Assembly (NCBI RefSeq): GCF_900747795.2
Contig: NC_041405.2
Coordinates: 134,327,946 to 134,391,945, forward strand
DNA length: 64,000 bases
Direction of reading: 5' to 3'
Origin: Erpetoichthys calabaricus
Lineage: Eukaryota > Chordata > Cladistia > Polypteriformes > Polypteridae
The position numbers and the translations under genes are program-made. The notes under the pieces were generated by a model. It did not search any database, was not told the DNA's origin, and worked only from the letters and a program-made list of their open reading frames with translations. Of the stretch, positions 57,345 through 64,000 are shown one piece after another. Positions within the stretch are counted from its first letter, which is position 1. Each line of letters opens with the position of its first letter.

Positions 57345-58435
57345 ATTTATTTATCAAAGCACATTTAAAACAACACATGTTGAGCCAAAGTGCTGTACAA
57401 AGGGGCAGTAAAATAAACACAATAAAACTGATTAGATATAAATAAACATCTGTATGGAGCAGTCAGCCACTAGATGGCGCATGCATGCACTTTTACATTT
57501 TTTTGTAGCTTGCATGCACCTCACTTCTCACTGCGAAAGGCCTGCGTGCAGCAAACACCGCGAAACAACAACGACATCGTGATAATAACATAGATGAAGA
57601 GACACAACGTCGAAATGAAGCAAACGCTACTGCAAGTGAAACACCTCAGCAACAAACAGCAAGGCTTGAAGTTTCCAATAAAAATGTTGTCTATCTGGAG
57701 GCATTTTCTCAGTACAAAGTTTAACTAGAACTCATATGCCAGTGATATGGAATCACCAGTGTCTTCTTACGAAAGCCAGTGGGGCAGCAAGCACAGGTGG
57801 GTCCACGTTAACTGCACTATGTAATTCTTAAGAGTTAGCTGACACCTCTCCGACTTCATGAATATATAAAACTGCTAGGGAGTCTTCAGGTCGTTTTTTG
57901 TCCTGAAGACCACACACAGCTAGTAGTATAAAAACAGATTAATAAAACAATCCATTAATTCCATCCCGCACAAACCTTACACACACTGAAAGGCAAAGGA
58001 GAAGACGTGGGCCTTAAGCCGAATTTGAAAAACCTCAACATAGGAAGAAGGCCTGATGTGGAGAGGCAGATCATTACAAAGCCTGGGAGAGAAAATCTCT
58101 GTCTCTCCTAGACTTCAGCCGACATCTTGGACCTACGAGGAGGAGGAAGAGTTGTCCAGATGACCTCAATGCCCTGTGTGGCAAATGGGGATGAAGGAGA
58201 TCACAGACGTATATGGAGGTGAGACCATGTAAGGTCTTTAAAAACATACAATAATATATTAAAATTGATTCAGAATCTCACGGGAAGCCAGTGGAGAGAA
58301 GCTAGGACAGGGGAGATGTGATTTCTGCTTTTCTAGTGCTCGTTAAAAATCTAGCTGCTGAGATTTAAACCAAATGAAGGCACATCAGAGCAGATTTGGG
58401 CAATCCCTCATATAAGGAATTCCAGTAGTCTATAA
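57345..58435. mobile_element. unclassified fish interspersed repeat, split by a Helitron
   Basis: Starts aaatttatttatcaaagcac, includes agccaaagtgctgtacaaag, and after the Helitron continues 'ggcagatcattacaaagcct', ggaagccagtggagagaagc and ggaattccagtagtct. This order is common in fish genomes but I cannot name the family. Non-coding. Edges within the Tc1 host are approximate. Confidence 0.55.
57449..57923 (+). mobile_element. non-autonomous Helitron
   Basis: 475 bp beginning TC and ending CTAG, sitting between A (57448) and T (57924) as Helitrons do. A 9-bp perfect hairpin, gtcttcagg/cctgaagac (57882-57890, 57902-57910), lies nine bases before CTAG. The frame at about 57565-57720 (QRRNEANATASETPQQQTAR) resembles the N-terminal basic/coiled region of Helitron proteins, so it looks like a deleted autonomous copy. 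No Rep or helicase motif remains. Confidence 0.8.
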
Positions 58436-58477
58436 ACGAGACACACACACACACCCAGCCGTCCTCATGGTCTCAAT

Positions 58478-59074
58478 CAGTGCTTCCTAAGTTTAGTCCT
58501 GGAGGACCACTGTGGCTGCAGGTTTCCATCCCATTCCAAACTTAATTAAACCCACCGTTATTTTCCTGTCTCTGCGCCTACAAAAATGGCAAAGCCGGAT
58601 TTATAAATTTTTATTAGTAAGCATTTCTGTATGTCGCATGGAGATACTTTCAGATTCGTATCCTTATCATGATTTTCTTTCCACTTTTCCAGGTGTCCTG
58701 GCCACTATTTACTAAAGAGCACACCACGGGGTCTGAGACTCAGATAGCTACAACTTTTCGCCACTTTGTGTTTTGTCTGTCATGATTCTGCCTCATTTGT
58801 TGTTAATTATAATGATTAGAAAATAATTAAGGGAGCAAAAAAGGTGAATTAATAGAAGAATGCCAAAAGAGAGATACGTGCTGTGGCAAAAATGCAGATG
58901 TTTCTAAATTTTATCTAAATGCAAATCTAACACTGCTCTGCTTTTTTGAACACAGAATAAAAAATAAAAGACTAACTAATTAAACAATGTGATTAATTCA
59001 AAGGTAAAGTCACTGCCTGATTTTGAAACCCTAGGGTTAACCCGAACCCCCAGGAGTGAACTTGGGAGCCGCTG
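58478..59074. mobile_element. hAT-like non-autonomous element inserted in Tc1
   Basis: Ends CAGTGCTTCCTAAGTTTAG and reverse of CAGCGGCTCCCAAGTTCAC. Interior near the left end has accactgtggctgcagg, the family signature shared with 24365 and 32565. A clear 8-bp duplication was not found. Confidence 0.65.
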
Positions 59075-59499
59075 ATCCATTAGACCAGGCCACCTTCTTC
59101 CATTGCTTCATGTTTCCACTTCTGATGCTCACAAGCCCATTGTAGGCACTTTCATCGGTGGGTACGGGTCAGCAGGGGCATCTAACTGGTCTGAAGCTGT
59201 GCAGCCCCTTACCTCATCCATTTTAAAAAATTTAAAATTGTGCCATCTTGTGTGTCACATTGATTGCCTTCCCTGTAGCATTTTTAGATGGGTCCAAAAA
59301 CGCGTCACACTCTTATGGGAGATATCGTGTTCTCTAAGCGTTGAACAAAGTCATGGTTAGCAGAAAAAGGTGGAAGAAGGAATGTCAAAGAAAGACTGGA
59401 GATTTTCAAATGGTTTGAGGCCACAATTCCCAAACAGGTCACCCATCACACAGATGCCACACTACATCCAAGCAGGCAGGAAACCTGGGCGACCACCTA

Positions 59500-61090
59500 C
59501 AGCTGAAGTCAGACGTTTCCATATCCTTAGGGTGAATTCTTTAAAACTTTATAACCCCTGCATAGATTTTATACTAACAAACTATAAATTTGGCCTATTG
59601 TTGAAGACATCTACTTCTAGCAGGGTAAAAGTCATTTTTTCCCACCATGTTCACAGAGTGTTTGACTTTTTATTGACCATATCACAATTCCAGTGGGTCA
59701 CAGGTTTACGTACACTTTGTTAATATTTGGTCGCATTGCCTTTAAATTGTTTAACTTGACCCAAACATTTTGGGTCGCCTTCCACCAGCTTCTTACAATA
59801 AGTTCCTGGAATTTTGTCCCATTCCTCCAGACAGAACTGGTGTAACTGGGACAGGTTCGTAGACCTCCTTGCTCACACATGCTTTTTCAGTTCTGTGCAC
59901 AAATTTTCCAATCGGATTGAGGTCAGGGCTTTGTGATGGCCACTCCACTACCTTGACCTTGTTGTCCTTAAGCCATTTTGCCACAACTTTGGAGGTCTGC
60001 TTGGGGTCGTTGTCCATTTGGAAAACCCATTTTTGACTGAGCTTCAACTTCCTTGCTGAACACTTGAGATGTTGCTGCAGTGCATCTCCATAATTTTCCT
60101 TCCTCACGATGCCTTATCTATTCAGCAGCAAAGCACCCCCACAACATGATGTTCTCAACCCCAAGCTTGACATTTGGGATAGTGTTCTTTCATCCTTTTT
60201 CCTCCAAATGTAATGATAGTCATTATAGCCAAACAGTTTGATCTTGGATTCATCAGACCAGAGGACATTTCTCCAGAAGGTAAGATCTTTGTCCCCAAGT
60301 GCCAATGTAAACTGCAGTCTGGCTTTTTTATGGCAGCTCTGGAGCATTGTCTTCTTCTTGACTGAGCAGCCTTTCAGGTTATGTCAATATCGTAGGACTT
60401 GTTTTACTGTAGATATAGAGACTTGTCTACCTGTTTCTTCTAGCATCTTCACAAGGTTCTTTGCTGTTGTTGTGGGATTGATTTGCACTTTTCCTGTCAA
60501 ATTCCATTCTACTATAGGAGACACAATGCGTATTCTTTCTGAGCGTCTATGTGGTCCCATGGTGCTTATACTTGCATATTATTGTTTGTACTGATGAACG
60601 TGGAACCTTCAGGAGTTTGAAAATGGATGAACCTGATTTGTGGTGGTCCATGATTTTTTTTCTGAGGTCTTGGCTGATTTCTTTTGATTTTTCCAATTAT
60701 GTCAAGCAAAGAGCCAGTGAGTTTGATTGTAGGCCTTAACATACATCCACATGTCGACTCCAGTGAGGCTAATTGGCTATCAGAAGCTAATTGTCTAATT
60801 ACCTAAAGGCTTGACATCGTTTTCTGGAATTTTCCAAGCTGTTTAAAAGCCCAGTTAACAAAGTGTATGCAAACTTGTGACCCACTGGAATTGTGATATG
60901 GTGAATAAAAAGTGAAACACTCTGTCTGTGAACATTGGGGGGAAAAAATAACTTTGCCCTGTGGAAAGCAGATGTCTTAAATGATATACCAGATGTATAG
61001 TTTGTGAGTAGAAATGCTGTGGAGGGTTTGGTTATAAAGTGAGCTTTAAAGAATTCACCCCAAGTGTATTTAAACGTCTGACTTCAACTG
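59500..61090 (-). mobile_element. full-length Sleeping Beauty-type Tc1 element, inactive
   Basis: 1591 bp between TA dinucleotides (59498-59499, 61091-61092). Both ends have the IR/DR design: outer CAGYTGAAGTCAGACGTTT and, about 180 bp inward, inner CACAATTCCAGTGGGTCACA. The reverse strand carries a transposase matching the salmonid-type family: ISQDLRKKIMDHHKSGSS-like N-terminus near 60660 (broken), FWRNVLWSDESKIKLFGYND at 60270-60210 (first catalytic Asp), KWVFQMDNDPKQTSKVVAKW at 60045-59980 (second Asp) and WPSQSPDLNPIGKFV at 59930, where the final catalytic Glu of NPIE is Gly. Several stops and frameshifts. Dead as a source of transposase. Confidence 0.92.
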
Positions 61091-62339
61091 TAAAAGCAGC
61101 GCATGACTGTTGACTCGACTCGACTATACGTGAGGCCTGCGTCATCCTGTAGGGCTCCTTCGTGATCCTGAACGTTCGGCAGTGCAGCACGAGTGCACAA
61201 TGGCGGATGCTCAGCTCCTTGATTAAATCTTTTTACAGTGGGCCTGTTAATAGTGCCAGCCATTCCCTGCTTGTACTCGCCTGTCATATTTAACTCTTTT
61301 CATTGTACCTCTCTATCTTTTACTAATAGCCTGTTATAAAATACTGAGATTATTTGTGATTTATACATTGGTCCGTTACTTACATGTGGTATTGTTAGCA
61401 TTCATCTCCTTCTTCTGACAGACTCATCTCATCACGGCACAGAGGTAACCTTTCCAAAGGCGTGTTGATTTACATCCAGGAGTCCTTTTTCCATTTTCAG
61501 CCTGGCTGCTGCTGGCTCGTTTTTCCCTGACTTTCACCCACACACCAGCAAATGAGGAGGCAGGAGATTGCCCAGCTTGAGCAAATTTAATTTTGTTCAA
61601 TGCCCCAGGGCATTACAAGGTCTAATTACTGGTGTCCGTTTTAAACAAGAGACCCCCAAGAAAAATTAGCAGAGGAAACAGCAGGCTTGTGTGCCACGGC
61701 AAAAATACTCAACGCACTGAGGGAACAACACATTTAAGAAGATGATTACTGTGACTCTGGGCATGCAGGCCAAATCATCAATCAATTCATTCCATCATTT
61801 CTGAGATCAGATTATCCAGTCCTGGAGGGGGCGCTAGCACACTCCACCGGGCACACATACCCACACATGCTGTGTCACTTTTGAATTGCCAGCTCTCCTA
61901 ACCTCCAGGGCAAAATGCTGCTATTCAGTCTTATGCACGCCAGCCAACTGTAGAAATGACAACTTGGTAGCGAGCACGGAGTTAACAGAAAACGAATACA
62001 CGTCCCAGCTGACCACTGGCACGGCACATTCATGGATTCTCAGGCTATGCGGGGAACCTGATCTGCCCCAGAGATTTTTTTACAGCACTCCGTCTTTTGA
62101 AAGTGAGCACTGCCTTATGTAAGAGTGTGATAGATTTACCACCGCTTTAAACTGGAGACGTCGTGGAGGACATATGTGAGGAGACCACCCTCCTTATCAT
62201 GCTAGCAGGACCTCATCTTTTAGTGGGAGGTCACAGTCTTCAGATTTGGTCATTCAAGCAGGGGCACACTTTGTGGTACTGGGCATCCGCATCCTGAACC
62301 CCGTCAGTGTGCTCTTTGGCCATCGACTCATTGTGTCTC
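61091..62339. other. intergenic, nothing firm
   Basis: No gene. 61745-61880 has weak SINE-like phrases (attccatcatttctgagatc). The rest is unassigned. Confidence 0.4.
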
Positions 62340-62900
62340 ACATTCCAGATAAGTCGCTGGCCCCCAGTGTCACAGTGTCACCTTGTCTCTTGCTTTGACC
62401 TCTCAGTGTCCCCGAGTCACCTGCCCTAGCAGAGTCAATAATTCACCTCACCTTCCAACTACCTTGCTGACCCTGTAACTATCCTCACATGCCCCTCAGC
62501 TCATACTTCAGCCACTGGCCTGGCAGTGTCTCTACATCATCTTATAATTCCACAGGTCAGCCACTGCCCCCCAACGGAGTCTCCAAATTATGTTTTTTAT
62601 CATCCAGCTCAGTGATACTGACTCACCTTACCTCCCAGCTCAGTTACTACTCTTCCCGAGTCTTTAAGTCATAGTACCATCCTAGCATAGACACTCCATT
62701 CCCAATGTTCTTAGCTCACTGTCTCTCCCCGTTCATTCACCACGGCTCAAAGTTCAGCCACAGACCACCACGTGATCACTAAAACAGACTGATGTTGGGT
62801 TCATCCTGCTCCTAAATGTCGTCAGTCTTAAAGCTCCTTTGCTGACCTTTAGACAGCACTGCGTTAACTCAACATCCATCTTGGACACAAGTTGTCAAAC
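62340..62900. repeat. decayed tandem repeat (ctcagtgtcaccc-type motif)
   Basis: Irregular recurrences of phrases like gtcagccactgcccccca and ctcagtgtccccgagtcac over about 560 bp. C/T-rich on +. Similar in style to the arrays in ATCAY introns. Confidence 0.45.
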
Positions 62901-62904
62901 ACCC

Positions 62905-63215
62905 TCCCATCCATCCATTTCTAAACCCACTTACCAAGATCAGGGTCACAAGGAAGCTGGATCTTATCCCAGCCAGCATCAGGTGCAAGGTAGGAGCAAT
63001 TCAAGCCCATCACAGGATGGACACACACAGGAGTCAATTTAGCATTCACCTAACCTCGGACTGTGAGAGGAAACTAAAGCACCCTGAGGTAACCCATGTG
63101 GACTTGGGGAGAACATCCCAAACTCCACCTAAAGGAAGGACCAAGAACATGAACCTTGGTCTCCTTGTTGCAAGGCAGCAGTGCTACCACAGTGCCACGA
63201 TGCTGTCCAGCACCC
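62905..63215 (-). mobile_element. tRNA-derived SINE, older copy
   Basis: Reverse-strand full-length but diverged copy: ccatccatttctaaacccac, gacttggggagaacatccca, ggcagcagtgctaccac. Flanks caccctcc and cacccttcc may be a decayed duplication. Confidence 0.7.
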
Positions 63216-63888
63216 TTCCTTTATTCTGAATTCTATGAGGCTCTAGGCTCACGTAGGTCCTGCTAGATCAGGAGAATTCAGTTATTTCCTTACAAAGAAC
63301 ACTTGGAGAGAACCCCAAGAGGTCCTGGACTAACAGTATCATTTTAAAGTCACATTACACCACGTCTAGTTGTTGGGGATGTCAGACTCACTGACTGCTG
63401 TTTCTGATCTCATTGCTGGACCACATCTACTCGACTGCTGAAAATCAATGGTCCTGTCAGCGAATGAACACAGACTTTGCCTTTTTCTGGCAGCCAATAA
63501 TTAAATCAAACATAAGCATGTGAGATATCATTTTAGACCATTTCAAAGTCGATAATTATGAATATGATGTTATTTTTGAGTTGCAGAGTTTGTCTGTTCT
63601 TCCCATGTCTGTGTGGGGTTTTTCCTGAGCATCTTAGGTTAACTGGCCCCTCTAAATGACTCTAGCATGGCTGGGCCCTCTGATGGACTGACGTGCCATC
63701 CATGGCTTGGTGTAAGTGAGTCCAGTGCTGCCAGTATAGGCACTACCTACCCGTGACCTTGAAATGGAGAAATCAGTTTAAAAAATTGATGAAAATAAGA
63801 AATGTTAAAAATGTTTGCGAGAAACTATATATATAAAAGGCTCAATCAAGATACCTTGGAAGTATAGAGCTTTATAAAGCTTGATAGG
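63216..63888. other. intergenic, with a weak SINE scrap
   Basis: 63590-63700 has an old + strand SINE piece (ttcttcccatgtctgtgtgg). Otherwise unassigned. Confidence 0.4.
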
Positions 63889-63991
<103 letters not shown>

Positions 63992-64000
63992 GTGAAAGGC

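Larger units (their letters stand above)
55459..59220 (-). mobile_element. Tc1-like transposon split by later insertions
   Basis: The element can be followed through five separated blocks in the order of a familiar fish Tc1 family: 55459-55492 (ttcagccccagcattacaac), 56632-56752 (gtagggtcccctcatgccac), 56940-57340 (gcattatcctgctggaagag, 'cagagcatcacactgcct'), 58438-58477 (cacacccagccgtcctcatg) and 59075-59220 ('ttagaccaggccaccttctt', ggcactttcatcggtggg). The transposase reads on the reverse strand and is heavily broken. Inserts are a LINE, a hAT MITE, an unclassified repeat holding a Helitron, and a hAT-like element. The far end beyond 59220 is lost or unrecognisable. Confidence 0.8.

Noticed and set aside
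60238-60594. 118-codon + strand frame
   Set aside because: Antisense of the Sleeping Beauty-type transposase.

Overview
This 64 kb window looks like vertebrate chromosomal DNA, most likely from a ray-finned fish. It has split genes with GT-AG introns, long repeat-filled introns, Tc1/mariner, Harbinger, hAT and Helitron DNA transposons, L2/Rex1, RTE and CR1-type LINEs, and many copies of one tRNA-derived SINE. The SINE resembles sequences I associate with bichirs and reedfish (Polypteriformes); that placement is inference from memory.

Two host genes are present, both on the + strand. The first is ATCAY (caytaxin, a brain CRAL-TRIO/BCH-domain adaptor of the BNIP2 family). It has eleven coding exons between 16156 and 36220, giving an unbroken 373-residue protein, and a possible alternative last exon at 39836. 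The second is NMRK2 (nicotinamide riboside kinase 2), with seven coding exons between 45578 and 48519 and a 199-residue product. It has a TATA-type promoter in CpG-rich DNA and an extra non-coding 3' exon. The neighbour order ATCAY-NMRK2 is the same as in human 19p13.3. The next human genes on either side (ZFR2, DAPK3) were not seen.

Layout: 1-15.2 kb is intergenic, with an L2/Rex1 LINE tail, a Harbinger element, a full-length SINE, an RTE LINE with target-site duplications, a MITE, another full SINE and a Tc1 fossil. 15.2-36.2 kb (perhaps to 40 kb) is ATCAY. Its introns hold SINEs, LINE tails with (ATCT)n microsatellites, hAT-like MITEs, a fold-back retroposed repeat with a 13-bp target duplication, and long decayed tandem repeats. 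36.2-45.2 kb is intergenic or 3' UTR with an internally deleted LINE and decayed tandem repeats. 45.2-49.0 kb is NMRK2. 49-64 kb is gene-free and transposon-rich, with a Harbinger nuclease fossil, several Tc1 elements, a five-insert nest (55.5-59.2 kb) and a full-length Sleeping Beauty-type element (59.5-61.1 kb).

I found no CRISPR array, operon, RNA gene or clearly new biological system. The most interesting points are the lineage-specific polyglycine and glutamine-rich insertions in caytaxin and its uncertain C-terminus, the layered transposon nest, the compact Helitron with a complete 3' hairpin end, and the fold-back retroposed repeat. All coordinates and reading frames were worked out by eye; family names rest on remembered consensus sequences, not on searches.
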